From an uncultured Clostridia bacterium (lineage in GTDB: Bacteria; Bacillota; Clostridia; Christensenellales; UBA1242), in assembly GCA_944381155.1 (NCBI GenBank), contig CALWKA010000007.1:1-58455 (forward strand): a stretch of 58,455 bases of DNA, in the 5' to 3' direction. Within the stretch, counting starts at the first letter, position 1; every line of letters starts with the position of its first letter. Both the position numbers and the translations under genes were made by a program. Below the pieces are notes generated by a model. The model saw only the letters and a program-made list of their open reading frames with translations, did no database searches and was not told where the DNA came from. Positions 43,071 through 52,702 of this stretch are shown here, piece after piece.

Positions 43071-43857
43071 ATCTCATTATGATTACCTTAAAAAATATAA
43101 AACGAAAAAAATACTAATATTATTAACTCAAATATCCATATTGGCACTTTTCCTTATCTTGTGGGAACTGCTCACAAAATATGAAATAATAAGTTCTTTC
43201 TTCTTTTCTAGCCCGTCAAAAATAGTGGATACTATTGTTGAATTGTTTAGAAGTGGCGAACTTATTTATCATTCGCGAATCACTTTGAGTGAAACTTTAT
43301 TAGGATTCGCTATCGCGACAGGCATTGGCTTCTTGGTAGCTTTTATATTATGGTATAGCGACTTTTTAAGACGCGTGGCAGAACCATATTTAGTGGTGTT
43401 AAATTCGCTACCAAAAATCGCACTCGGCCCTATTATCATTGTATGGTTTGGTGCGGGAAGCAAAGCTATTATATTTATGTGTATTCTCATCGTGATAATT
43501 GTCACGATTATGAATATCCTTAATTCGTTTACAAGTTGTGATAAACAACTGATTGCTCTCGCCAAATCTATGGGAGCAAACAAATTCCAAATTTTCTTCA
43601 AACTTATTCTTCCTAATTCGCTAAAAGACATTGTGGCAACTTTAAAAATCAATGTAGGATTGAGTTGGATCGGCGCTATAATGGGAGAATATTTGGTCAG
43701 CAAAGCAGGGCTTGGCTATCTATTAATTTATGGAGGTCAAGTGTTTAATCTAAATCTTGTGATGACTGCCACCGTGATATTATGTATCTTGGCATCTGCT
43801 ATGTACTTTGCTGTAGCATTGTTTGAAAAAATAATGAACAAATTCCGAAATAGTTAA
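43045..43857 (+). CDS. ABC importer permease (SsuC/TauC-like)
   Basis: 270 residues with six spans (about 27-47, 83-104, 118-140, 143-165, 200-220, 238-258). The EAA loop that meets the ATPase is visible as SMGANKFQIFFKLILPNSLKD. The start overlaps the ATPase gene by 26 nt. The operon ends at the bidirectional terminator 44192-44232, 335 nt downstream. Confidence 0.94.
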   Translation: MKKVMKFSKSHYDYLKKYKTKKILILLTQISILALFLILWELLTKYEIISSFFFSSPSKIVDTIVELFRSGELIYHSRITLSETLLGFAIATGIGFLVAFILWYSDFLRRVAEPYLVVLNSLPKIALGPIIIVWFGAGSKAIIFMCILIVIIVTIMNILNSFTSCDKQLIALAKSMGANKFQIFFKLILPNSLKDIVATLKINVGLSWIGAIMGEYLVSKAGLGYLLIYGGQVFNLNLVMTATVILCILASAMYFAVALFEKIMNKFRNS

Positions 43858-44191
43858 TTAAAATTTTTAATTGGCTATTTATTATATATTATTAACTTAT
43901 TATTATATATTATCAATTTATTATATAATTAATTATTGAATTATAAATAAATCTAATCATAAATCTAATCTAATATATATTATATTAGAAAACAGATATA
44001 TATATAATATTAAATCAAAATATTATTAGAATCAATATAATTATGGTTTAATTTATAATTTGGTTAAGCGTATTATGAATTTTATAATATAACTAATTAA
44101 TCTAGTAAAATTATTAGATTTTTAAAATACAACTTATTATATTGTTATAATTTATAAATTTTAGACTTTAATATTATAATCTTTGAATACA
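43858..44191. other. Low-complexity AT tract
   Basis: About 330 nt made nearly entirely of A and T with loose repeats of TTATTATATATTAT (43870-43930). It contains a perfect 9-bp dyad TCTAATATA-TAT-TATATTAGA (43969-43989). No gene is visible. Confidence 0.6.
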
Positions 44192-44232
44192 AAAACACAC
44201 TAATCACAAAAACTATGACTAGTGTGTTTTTT
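44192..44232. terminator. Bidirectional terminator between ABC operon and ftsZ
   Basis: AACACACTA/TAGTGTGTT stem with a mismatch and TC/GA extension, 11-nt loop, T6 on the plus strand and T5 on the minus strand. Confidence 0.85.
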
Positions 44233-44374
44233 ATTCCTATCGAAAATAATTTTAATTTAGTTAAATTTCAAACTATTAGATGAATTATGACGAATTTATT
44301 GCAAAATTTATTTCCTTTTGATATCTAAATAAATTTCAAATTTTTAACTATTTTAGGCTACAAATCTTCAAATT

Positions 44375-45544
44375 TTATCTTCTCAATTTTCTCAAAAATG
44401 GTGGAATTGTATCGTCATCAACAATCGGTTTTTTGCTATTAAATGATATATCTTCTACCTTATCTTGACTTTCTTCGTTCGAAATTTCTTCTTCCTGCTC
44501 ATCTGGCTCATTATCTTCAGATGTGTTAGGTGCTGTGAACGCTTTGAAATCTGCACTATTATTTTTAAACTCTGGCACGCTCTCTTGCGCTGGCTGATTG
44601 TTGTATATTTCAAATCCTGTGGCAATAACCGTAATTTCTGTTTCGCCACTCGATTCGTTATTAATTTTTGCACCGAATATAATGTTGCAATCTTTGTCTG
44701 CCACATCGCGCACCAAATCTACCGCTTCATACACTTCAGACAATGTCAAATCTCTACCGCCCGTAATGTTGATCAATATCCCTGTGGCACCTTCTATGCT
44801 AGTTTCTAATAGTTGGCTAGTGACCGCTTGACGAACTGCTTCAATAGTTTTATTCGCGCCCCTGCCTTTTCCTATGCCCATATGTGCAATGCCCTTTCCT
44901 TTCATAATCGTAGAGACATCGGCAAAGTCTAGATTGATGAGCCCTGGCACTGCAATCAAATCGCTCACTCCCTGAATCGCCTGACGCAAAACATCATCCG
45001 CGTATCTAAACGCGTCCACAAATGGAACATCCTTTTTCAAAATGGTATACAATTTTTCATTCGGAATGATTACAAGCGAATCAACATATTGTTTCATCTC
45101 TTGAATACCCTTTTCCGCATTCGCTGCACGCTTTGGACCTTCAAACTTGAACGGCTTGGTCACCACTCCTATGGTCAAAATCCCCATATCGTGCGCTAAC
45201 TTTGCAATATATGGCGCTGCTCCGTTACCCGTACCACCACCTAGTCCGGTCGTGATAAACAAAAGGTTCGTGCCTTGAAGCATCTTGATAAGGTCTTCTT
45301 TGCTCTCCTCTGCTGCCAACTTGCCTATCTCCGGATTGGCTCCAGCTCCTAACCCCTTGGTCAACTGCTTGCCTATTTGAATGATCTCGTCCGCATTCGA
45401 CATCATCAAATCTTGCTTATCTGTATTGACCGCAATGAATTTCGCTCCTGTGATCCCCGCTGCTACCATACGATTGACGGCGTTGTTGCCACCGCCTCCT
45501 ACTCCGACCACTTTTATATCACAAATTGTATCATTAAAGTTCAT
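44375..45544 (-). CDS. ftsZ: Cell division protein FtsZ
   Basis: 389 residues; tubulin-like GTPase that forms the division ring. N-terminal KVVGVGGGGNNAVNRM (11-26), GTP signature GGGTGNG (102-108), T7 loop NLDFADV (about 205). A charged Asn/Glu/Asp linker (about 320-375) leads to a conserved C-terminal peptide DDTIPPFLRKLRR for partner binding. SD AAGGAGAAGG. Second gene of an ftsA-ftsZ unit. Confidence 0.98.
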   Translation of the reverse strand: MNFNDTICDIKVVGVGGGGNNAVNRMVAAGITGAKFIAVNTDKQDLMMSNADEIIQIGKQLTKGLGAGANPEIGKLAAEESKEDLIKMLQGTNLLFITTGLGGGTGNGAAPYIAKLAHDMGILTIGVVTKPFKFEGPKRAANAEKGIQEMKQYVDSLVIIPNEKLYTILKKDVPFVDAFRYADDVLRQAIQGVSDLIAVPGLINLDFADVSTIMKGKGIAHMGIGKGRGANKTIEAVRQAVTSQLLETSIEGATGILINITGGRDLTLSEVYEAVDLVRDVADKDCNIIFGAKINNESSGETEITVIATGFEIYNNQPAQESVPEFKNNSADFKAFTAPNTSEDNEPDEQEEEISNEESQDKVEDISFNSKKPIVDDDTIPPFLRKLRR

Positions 45545-45556
45545 AACCTTCTCCTT

Positions 45557-46666
45557 TTACACAATTATTTCAGCAAGCGATGCCAAGCCCGTTTTCGATG
45601 TTTGGAATTTGTCTTTTGAATTGTCAAACGGATTTTTGTATTCATAGATATTGAACCCTGTGACTTCTTTCAATATATTTTTCACGCCTTTGAAATTTGA
45701 TATGCCGTCACCTGTAAGATAGACATTGATATCTTTGAACACTGGATCTATGCCAAGTATGTCACCTATAATTTTTGCTATCATTTCAATTCTGCTTTTC
45801 ACGATCTGATTGGTGATATTGATGGGCGCTTTGATTAAATTCCCTTTTGAACAAACTTCATAATTTTCGTTTCGCTCGGAATCGATTGTCAAAATAACTT
45901 TTCGTTTTATCAACTCCGCATCTTTGAAACTCATATTCAGCACTTGCATAATGTCCGAAGAAATGTGTCCGCCACCCATTGAAAACGAACTCAATAAGGC
46001 TAGCCCTTCTCCCTTATACACGCATACGCTCGTGCTGATATGCCCAACATCCACCACTGCAATAGGAGGTTTGGTTTCATTGTCCTTTGCGCAATTCATC
46101 GCTTGACCTAAAGCGGATGATATAAAATCTATTTGAGCCAATCCTAAATCTTTGAATTTCGAATCAATCAATTTTAAAAACGATTGCTTTGCCAAAATAT
46201 AACTTGCATCCACAACCAATGAAGTTGATCGCTTGCCCACTGGATTCATCGTCTTCAAATTGTCATCCAGAATAAATTGCATAGGACTATAGTTGATCAC
46301 AGAATATTCTTCGCTGTCTCCAAAATCTGAATTGTTGGAATATAGATCCATCAAATCTGAATTTGAAATTTTATGTAAGTCTACAAATTTCCTAGATATG
46401 CGTTTGCAAACACAAATACAAAACTCACTAGGCACGCCTATCACGATCGAACGAATGGACTTGCGCATCTTCAACTGCATCCTATCAATTAGTTGCGAAA
46501 ATGCGTGCCCCAATTCGTCTACAGACAAAAACTCGCCATCCATATAACCATCGTAGAGAACATCCTCTTCCGCAACGATACGCGAACTGCCTGCAAACTT
46601 CGCCACTGCTAGCAATCTTAATGTGGAAGAGCCAATATCTAACACATACTTTAAACTGTTCAACAC
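45557..46666 (-). CDS. ftsA: FtsA-like actin-fold cell division protein
   Basis: 369 residues from GTG 46666 (SD GGGGGAT at about 6 nt); the longer frame from 46720 is rejected because it overlaps the promoter. Actin-fold motifs: phosphate-1 YVLDIGSSTLRLLAV (about 6-20), phosphate-2 AVVDVGHISTSVCVYKG (about 206-222), and the SHS2 insert (about 65-150). FtsA tethers FtsZ to the membrane. This copy is divergent and ends at ASLAEIIV right after the fold, without the amphipathic membrane-targeting helix usual at the FtsA C-terminus. Confidence 0.85.
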   Translation of the reverse strand: MLNSLKYVLDIGSSTLRLLAVAKFAGSSRIVAEEDVLYDGYMDGEFLSVDELGHAFSQLIDRMQLKMRKSIRSIVIGVPSEFCICVCKRISRKFVDLHKISNSDLMDLYSNNSDFGDSEEYSVINYSPMQFILDDNLKTMNPVGKRSTSLVVDASYILAKQSFLKLIDSKFKDLGLAQIDFISSALGQAMNCAKDNETKPPIAVVDVGHISTSVCVYKGEGLALLSSFSMGGGHISSDIMQVLNMSFKDAELIKRKVILTIDSERNENYEVCSKGNLIKAPINITNQIVKSRIEMIAKIIGDILGIDPVFKDINVYLTGDGISNFKGVKNILKEVTGFNIYEYKNPFDNSKDKFQTSKTGLASLAEIIV

Positions 46667-46691
46667 GCACCATCCCCCATATTTTGTTATA

Positions 46692-46720
46692 ATTATACAA
46701 AATGCTTTCTCAATAGTCAA
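46692..46720 (-). promoter_or_regulatory. Promoter of ftsA-ftsZ
   Basis: TTGACT (46720-46715), 17 nt, TATAAT (46697-46692); start near 46685, about 19 nt before the GTG. Confidence 0.8.
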
Positions 46721-47031
46721 ATAATTTAATATATAATTAATTAAATAATTTATGTTTTTTTAAAAATTTTATATAATACCTCAACATATTGTAGTGATTG
46801 ATTTTTAAATACCCATTATTCATAAAAATTTGAATTTTATATTAAACTTTTTACACATAAAGTTATGCGCATAGATTGTATTTTTCAAAAATCGTATGTT
46901 ATCAAAAAATCAATTACTTTTTATTCACTTCATTTGTAATTATAAAAAAGATTTTCAAGTTATCGTTTAATTAACCAGAAAATTCAAACAAAATTTATAA
47001 TACAAATTGAAGCGATTGAACTATTTAGAAT

Positions 47032-47063
47032 AAAAAAGAAACTTTACTTTTGTAAAATTTCTT
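47032..47063 (-). terminator. Terminator after ftsQ
   Basis: Minus-strand AAGAAATTTTAC/GTAAAGTTTCTT (one mismatch, 4-nt loop) with T6, 46 nt after the ftsQ stop. It separates the mur/fts operon from ftsA-ftsZ. The rest of 46721-47031 is AT-rich and empty. Confidence 0.8.
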
Positions 47064-47108
47064 AAACTATGATTAAATAATCTATCATAAAAATATGTAT
47101 AATAAAGC

Positions 47109-47972
47109 TTAAATGTTATCGTTTCGAATAAAATTGATTCGCTCCGTTCCGTCTTCTAAATATGTATATTTGATTGTGCCTGACGACTCTCCATTTTCTA
47201 TGAGTGTATCCATTGCACTAAAACATATATTCACTTTGTATTCAAGATTGTCTTGTGGCTTTGCTATATCTATTGTGAATCCGTTTGATATCTGCATTAT
47301 CACTCTATCATATTCTTCGTGCAAGGTGTATCCCTTTGCAAACTGCAAATTCGTAATTAGTGATTTGATATCTTCCCTATCCACATATCTATCGCTACCG
47401 CCATCATCTATCATAACAGTATCATATATTGATACAAACAATTCGTATGTGATTGACCTATAATTTTCGTTTGATAAAAAGTCGCCAACCACTGTGTTGC
47501 TGGTAATTCCCAATATGTCAATCGTATCTTCTCCTAAAATCGTAGATTCAAGTTTCGTAATATCATTAGGCTCAACATCTGTCGAACGCAACACTTTCAA
47601 TTCTTCATCCAACACATAATATTTCTTTGTGGAATCGCTATATGTATAATACATTTCATATCTTTCACGCACATCTATTTCAATTCTTATTGCACTCACA
47701 GTATTGATTTGTATCACTTTCAAATATGGATAATCTCGTTCAATATTGTTTGACGCTGTCTCTTTGTCTAGCGAAAATATTGGACGACCTTTCTTTAAAC
47801 CTGCCGATTCAATTATGTCTTGATTCGAAATTTCTGTCGTGTTTAATGTCCTTTCTCCAATGAACACAACATCCTGCTTGTACAAGCAAAACACAGCACC
47901 GAATAATATTAGAATCAGTGCCAAAACAGATAAAACTATTGATATGGTGATGATTTTAGCTTTCCTAGTCAT
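47109..47972 (-). CDS. ftsQ: Cell division protein FtsQ/DivIB
   Basis: 287 residues. One span (about 7-30), then a POTRA domain (about 35-105: VVFIGERTLNTTEISNQDII, GRPIFSLDKETASNNIERDYPYLKV) and the beta domain. It bridges the membrane division proteins and the septal synthase. It overlaps the murA stop in an ATGA junction. Last gene of the mur/fts operon. Confidence 0.9.
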   Translation of the reverse strand: MTRKAKIITISIVLSVLALILILFGAVFCLYKQDVVFIGERTLNTTEISNQDIIESAGLKKGRPIFSLDKETASNNIERDYPYLKVIQINTVSAIRIEIDVRERYEMYYTYSDSTKKYYVLDEELKVLRSTDVEPNDITKLESTILGEDTIDILGITSNTVVGDFLSNENYRSITYELFVSIYDTVMIDDGGSDRYVDREDIKSLITNLQFAKGYTLHEEYDRVIMQISNGFTIDIAKPQDNLEYKVNICFSAMDTLIENGESSGTIKYTYLEDGTERINFIRNDNI

Positions 47973-49237
47973 ATTCGTTCAATATCTGCGCCAAGAGATT
48001 TCAGCATATTTTCAATGTGGCAATATCCCCTATCTATGTAATGCACATTTTCAATGATCGTTTCGCCTTTTGCCACCAAGCCTGCCAAAACTAAACTTGC
48101 ACCGCCACGAAGATCGTACGCTTTCAGCTTTCCCGCTTTCAATTGCCTTACCCCGCTCACTATTGCGGTATGATTGTTGACAATGTCAATTTTTGCGCCC
48201 ATTTTTTTCAGTTCGCCAACGATCAAAAATCGATTTTCAAAAACTTGTTCTTCTATGCGCGTTTGCCCGTTTGCTACACAATTAAGCACCATTAGCATAG
48301 ATTGAAGATCGGTAGGAAAATTTGGATAATATCCTGTACAAATCTTTTGAACCGATTTTAGCGGAACATCTCTTGATAATGTTATTATATCATTTTTTAT
48401 ATTTATTTGACAACCCATTAGAGCTAAAATCTCAATTAATTTTTTATTTTGATTAATATTTTTATCAATTAATCGTATAGTACCACCACATATAGCGGTG
48501 GCAACTAATAATGTACCCAATACAATACGATCGCTAATTGGTTTATATTCCACGCCCTGCAATTTTTCAACTCCGATGATTGTAATCTTTTTCGTGCCCG
48601 CTCCGTATATCTTGGCACCCATTTTGTTCAAAAAATTACATAGATCTACGACCTCTGGTTCACGCGCCGAATTGTAGATTATCGTTTTACCTTTCAACTT
48701 GCACGCAAATTGCACTATGTTTTCGGTTGCTCCCACGCTAGGTAGTTTCAAACGAATCTTCCCTGCCCGCGCTTTAGACGCGTTGAAAAATACAAAATCG
48801 TCTAATTGCGTCACCTTCACATTCAATCGTCTAAACGCTTCTATGTGAATATCAATTGGTCGTTTCCCTATCTTGCATCCGCCCGGCATTGTCAAGCAAA
48901 TCGATTGAAATTTAGCCAATGTTGAACCGAGCAAAAAGATGGACGAGCGCATCGTCTTGCATAAATCATAATCTAAACACACATCTTTTATATTTGATGA
49001 GTCTATTAAATAATCGTCTTGCGTTCGCACTATATTCGCGCCCAATTTTTTCAAAATTTTAGCCATATTTTGAACATCTATGATATCTGGGCAATCTTTT
49101 AAATACACCTTCCCTTCTGCTAGCAAACTCGCTGACATTATGGGTAGGGTAGCGTTCTTTGAAGTCTGGACTTTGACTTCACCCTTTAATTTTTTCCCGC
49201 CGATTATTTTCAATCTATCCCTAACCTTATAACTCAT
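47969..49237 (-). CDS. murA: UDP-N-acetylglucosamine 1-carboxyvinyltransferase
   Basis: 422 residues; first committed step of peptidoglycan synthesis, adding enolpyruvate to UDP-GlcNAc, the fosfomycin target. Signature GGCKIGKRPIDIH gives catalytic Cys121; KNATLPIMSASLLAEG near residues 28-43 is the substrate loop. It lies between ftsW and ftsQ, where murG and murC are found in most Firmicutes. No SD is apparent before the ATG. Confidence 0.97.
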   Translation of the reverse strand: MSYKVRDRLKIIGGKKLKGEVKVQTSKNATLPIMSASLLAEGKVYLKDCPDIIDVQNMAKILKKLGANIVRTQDDYLIDSSNIKDVCLDYDLCKTMRSSIFLLGSTLAKFQSICLTMPGGCKIGKRPIDIHIEAFRRLNVKVTQLDDFVFFNASKARAGKIRLKLPSVGATENIVQFACKLKGKTIIYNSAREPEVVDLCNFLNKMGAKIYGAGTKKITIIGVEKLQGVEYKPISDRIVLGTLLVATAICGGTIRLIDKNINQNKKLIEILALMGCQINIKNDIITLSRDVPLKSVQKICTGYYPNFPTDLQSMLMVLNCVANGQTRIEEQVFENRFLIVGELKKMGAKIDIVNNHTAIVSGVRQLKAGKLKAYDLRGGASLVLAGLVAKGETIIENVHYIDRGYCHIENMLKSLGADIERI

Positions 49238-49245
49238 ATTATTAT

Positions 49246-50382
49246 TTATGAAAAATATTGTTGTTTTGAGTTAAAATTGACTGCTTTTTCTTTTGCCGTC
49301 TGCTTGTCTACATTGATCACCACGCCTATTGCTGACATAAATACGAACAGCGATGTACTGCCTGCACTAATAAACGGAAGCGGAAGCCCCGTTGGCGGAA
49401 TTGAACCTGTGACAACTGCAATATTAAGCAAAACTTGAATACTTATCAACGCGCCTATGCCAAAGCATAGAAAGGCGGAAAATTTGTTGTTTGCCTGCAT
49501 TCCAACCTTGAAAATGTGGATAATCAAAATTAAAAATACTAAAACTAAAATAATACATCCAATCAGTCCCAATTCTTCCGCTATGATAGAAAAGATGAAA
49601 TCAGACTCACTGAATGGCAAAAATAATTCCGCTTGTCTGCTATGAAACAGTCCTACTCCCCATAGTCCACCGCTTCCTATTGCGTATAACGACTGAATGA
49701 GTTGATACCCTTCGTCCAATGGGTTTTCCCACGGATTAATAAACGCTATGATTCTACTCAATCTATATGGTTCGATTAAAATTAAAGCCACCACAAGCAA
49801 TATGGCAGGAACTATCATTATTCCAAACACTTTTAGACGCATACCACCTATGAACAACATAAAAATTAGAGTAAAAGCGACGCACATAGTGATTGACATA
49901 TTCGGTTCTAACATTATCAAAACGCAATAAATTCCTCCCAAACTTAAAGTGATTAAAATATGTTTGATATTAGACAATTTGTCGCCGTCTGATAAATATC
50001 CTGCCAAAAAGAATACCAAACAAAATTTTGCAATTTCACTTGGTTGCATTGTGAAACTGCCTATTCCTATCCATCTCGTCGCGCCATAACTTGTCCTACT
50101 GATCCCAGGAATAAACACTAGGATGAGAAAAATTAATCCGACAAAATAGAATATCCAATAAAATTTTTTGTATACTCTATTGTTTATGAAACTTGTAATA
50201 ATCAAGCCAATACAGCCTATTGCCACCCCAATGATCTGTTTTTTAAGATAAAAAAACTCATCGCCATAATTTACGCTCGCAGAATATTTGCTGGCACTAT
50301 ACACCATAATGCACCCAAAAACCGCAAGTGCTAGCGTGCAAATCAATATGACTAAACTATTCGTTCTTCGTCTTAACTTCAT
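49246..50382 (-). CDS. ftsW: SEDS peptidoglycan polymerase FtsW/SpoVE
   Basis: 378 residues with ten spans. SEDS motifs are visible: ATRWIGIGSFTMQPSEIAKF (around 98-117), 'NPWENPLDEGYQLIQSLYAIGSGGLWG' region and PLPFISAGSTSLF near the C-terminus. It forms the septal glycan polymerase with the class B PBP of the same operon. Start overlaps the murD end by 26 nt. FtsW and the sporulation paralogue SpoVE cannot be told apart by sequence alone. Confidence 0.94.
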   Translation of the reverse strand: MKLRRRTNSLVILICTLALAVFGCIMVYSASKYSASVNYGDEFFYLKKQIIGVAIGCIGLIITSFINNRVYKKFYWIFYFVGLIFLILVFIPGISRTSYGATRWIGIGSFTMQPSEIAKFCLVFFLAGYLSDGDKLSNIKHILITLSLGGIYCVLIMLEPNMSITMCVAFTLIFMLFIGGMRLKVFGIMIVPAILLVVALILIEPYRLSRIIAFINPWENPLDEGYQLIQSLYAIGSGGLWGVGLFHSRQAELFLPFSESDFIFSIIAEELGLIGCIILVLVFLILIIHIFKVGMQANNKFSAFLCFGIGALISIQVLLNIAVVTGSIPPTGLPLPFISAGSTSLFVFMSAIGVVINVDKQTAKEKAVNFNSKQQYFS

Positions 50383-51667
50383 ATTCGCTCACTAATTTGT
50401 TAAATAGTTTTCCGCGTTCAACAAAATTTGCGAATTGATCATAACTCGCTGTCGCTGGAGATAAAACTATGTTATCATTTTTGATTGCCCTATCTATTGC
50501 TAAATTAAAGGCTGTGGTTAAATCGGATGCTTTCATTATGTCAAAACTATTTTCATTCGCTTCTATCAAACTATCTGCTATCTCGCCATAGGCTATGATC
50601 GTCTTCACCCGCTTTGGTAATTTTGAAAACAATTTTTTATAGTCTAATCCCTTTTTTGATCCGCCTAGCAAAAGTATTATTGCCCCTTTGATTGACTCTA
50701 CGCACGCCAATGTGGATGAAATGTTAGTCGATTTGCTGTCATTGATAAATCTAATGCCATTTACCACCCCTATTTCTTCTATCCTAAACGGCTCGCTTCT
50801 ATATGCGAGTAGGGCTTCGCGTATCTTTGCTGGTGAAACTTTGTAAACATACGCATAGCATATCGCACACATAATATTGTTCAAATTATGTTTACCCTTC
50901 AATTTTAATTCGTTTATTGCAATTATACGATTTTGATGCAGGTATATGTATCCCTGTCTGATATAAACATCCGCTATGCTTTTTTGCGAATATGTAAGAA
51001 TAAAACATTTTTTGCTAATATGAATGTTGTCATCAAGATTGATCACAATATAATCTTTGGGTGTGATATTCTTGAAAATGTTATATTTCAATCTAGTGTA
51101 TTCAGTCATCGTCTTGTGCCTATTCAGATGGTCTGGCTCTATATTTAAAATGGTGCTAACGCGCGGTGAGAATGTGTCTATATTCTCCAGCATAAAACTG
51201 CTGACTTCTACCACTTTTATGTATCGCTTTTTTTCAAGTACGGCACGCGACAATGGATATCCAATATTGCCACAAGCAATTGCTTTGCGCTTTTTGTTTA
51301 GCATAGCGCTAATCAACTCTACTGTGGTCGTCTTTCCATTTGTGCCTGTGACCGCCACCAAATCTTTGCAAAATTGACTCGCGAACTCTATTTCGCTGAA
51401 AACTTTGATATTCTGCGCTTTTGCGGATAGCAAATATTTATTGTCCTTTTCAATCGCGGGCGACACAACTATAAAATCAAATTGAGATATCAAATTGTCA
51501 TTCAACTCTTGCACTAAATAACAATTTTCTATATTCTTACTTTTCAATTTTTGCCTATTGTCGTCGTATAAAAAAACATTCGCTCGCTTTTTCAAAAGCA
51601 ATTTGCTCACCCATTCCCCAGAAACAGACATCCCGTAAACTAAAACATTTTTATATTTTAATTTCAT
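50357..51667 (-). CDS. murD: UDP-N-acetylmuramoylalanine--D-glutamate ligase
   Basis: 436 residues. ATP P-loop VTGTNGKTTTVELI (about 106-119), central motif NIEPDHLNRHKTMTEY, and C-terminal FINDSKSTN. Adds D-Glu to UDP-MurNAc-L-Ala in the cytoplasm. It sits 40 nt below mraY, SD AGGTGG. Confidence 0.96.
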   Translation of the reverse strand: MKLKYKNVLVYGMSVSGEWVSKLLLKKRANVFLYDDNRQKLKSKNIENCYLVQELNDNLISQFDFIVVSPAIEKDNKYLLSAKAQNIKVFSEIEFASQFCKDLVAVTGTNGKTTTVELISAMLNKKRKAIACGNIGYPLSRAVLEKKRYIKVVEVSSFMLENIDTFSPRVSTILNIEPDHLNRHKTMTEYTRLKYNIFKNITPKDYIVINLDDNIHISKKCFILTYSQKSIADVYIRQGYIYLHQNRIIAINELKLKGKHNLNNIMCAICYAYVYKVSPAKIREALLAYRSEPFRIEEIGVVNGIRFINDSKSTNISSTLACVESIKGAIILLLGGSKKGLDYKKLFSKLPKRVKTIIAYGEIADSLIEANENSFDIMKASDLTTAFNLAIDRAIKNDNIVLSPATASYDQFANFVERGKLFNKLVSEYEVKTKNE

Positions 51668-51706
51668 ATTCCACCTATATAATATTATTTTCTTATATCC
51701 AAAATA

Positions 51707-52702
51707 TTACAAAAGGTAGAAAATTATAGATAATACACCTATTGCCAATGTAATACTTGAATAAATAATCACTATCTTTGGCTCGCTCAATCCTGACAAT
51801 TGCAAATGATGATGAAATGGTGCCATTTTAAAAATACGCTTTCTTTTCATTTTAAATACTGCCACTTGCAATATTACTGATAATGCACTGATGACAAAAC
51901 ATATACCCAAAATCGGCAAAATCAATTCCAATCCCAAAATGCAAGCACTTGATCCAATATACCCGCCTAAAGACAATGAACCTACATCTCCCATAAATAT
52001 ACTTGCCTTGCTAGTGTTGAAAATCAAAAAGCCTAATATCGCGCCAATAAACAACATAGATAATATGTTGATATTTGATATATTCGTTATAATTGTTCCC
52101 GTCTCTCCCTGATTGTACAAATCTATTCCAACGATGGAACTAATCACCGTGAAAATGATCAAATAAATTAAACTAATTGAACCAGCCAAACCATCTAATC
52201 CATCTAGCAAATTCACACTGTTTGTAGACGCTATCATCACGACTATCACAACAGGGATAATAAAATATTTTATATCAAAACTATCAGATGAAAATGGCAC
52301 AAACATATTGCCTGCTTGCGATGAAAAATAAATAAAAATTGAAAAAATAATGGCAATGCCTGCCTGTCCCACTATCTTTTGATAAGCACGAAGCCCTAAA
52401 TTTTGTTTGTGTTTCACCTTGATATAATCATCCAAAAAACCAAGTATGCCATAAAATACGCTCACCAACAAGCACATAAACCAAACCGTATCATATTCTA
52501 TAAAAATAAATGCTAATAGTAGTGTAGAAAATATGAATACTACCCCACCCATTGTGGTAGTACCATTTTTATCCTTATGATTTTCCACATAACCTAAAAT
52601 CGTTTGTTGTGCTTTTTTCTTCTTGAAAAAACGGATGATTAACGGCATCAATATTAGCGACAAAACAAAACTAGCCAAAAATGCAACAAGCAATTTTATC
52701 AT
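51707..52702 (-). CDS. mraY: Phospho-N-acetylmuramoyl-pentapeptide transferase
   Basis: 331 residues with ten spans; makes lipid I on the inner membrane face. Motifs TTTMGGVVFI, LGFLDDYIKVKHKQNLGL (Asp-Asp pair), NSVNLLDGLDGLAG, FMGDVGSLSLGG and APFHHHLQLSG are all present. Starts on the murE stop (ATGA). Confidence 0.98.
   Translation of the reverse strand: MIKLLVAFLASFVLSLILMPLIIRFFKKKKAQQTILGYVENHKDKNGTTTMGGVVFIFSTLLLAFIFIEYDTVWFMCLLVSVFYGILGFLDDYIKVKHKQNLGLRAYQKIVGQAGIAIIFSIFIYFSSQAGNMFVPFSSDSFDIKYFIIPVVIVVMIASTNSVNLLDGLDGLAGSISLIYLIIFTVISSIVGIDLYNQGETGTIITNISNINILSMLFIGAILGFLIFNTSKASIFMGDVGSLSLGGYIGSSACILGLELILPILGICFVISALSVILQVAVFKMKRKRIFKMAPFHHHLQLSGLSEPKIVIIYSSITLAIGVLSIIFYLL

Noticed and set aside
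46667..46720. Longer ftsA start at 46720
   Set aside because: The -35 and -10 of the ftsA promoter lie in this stretch, so it cannot be in the mRNA made from that promoter.
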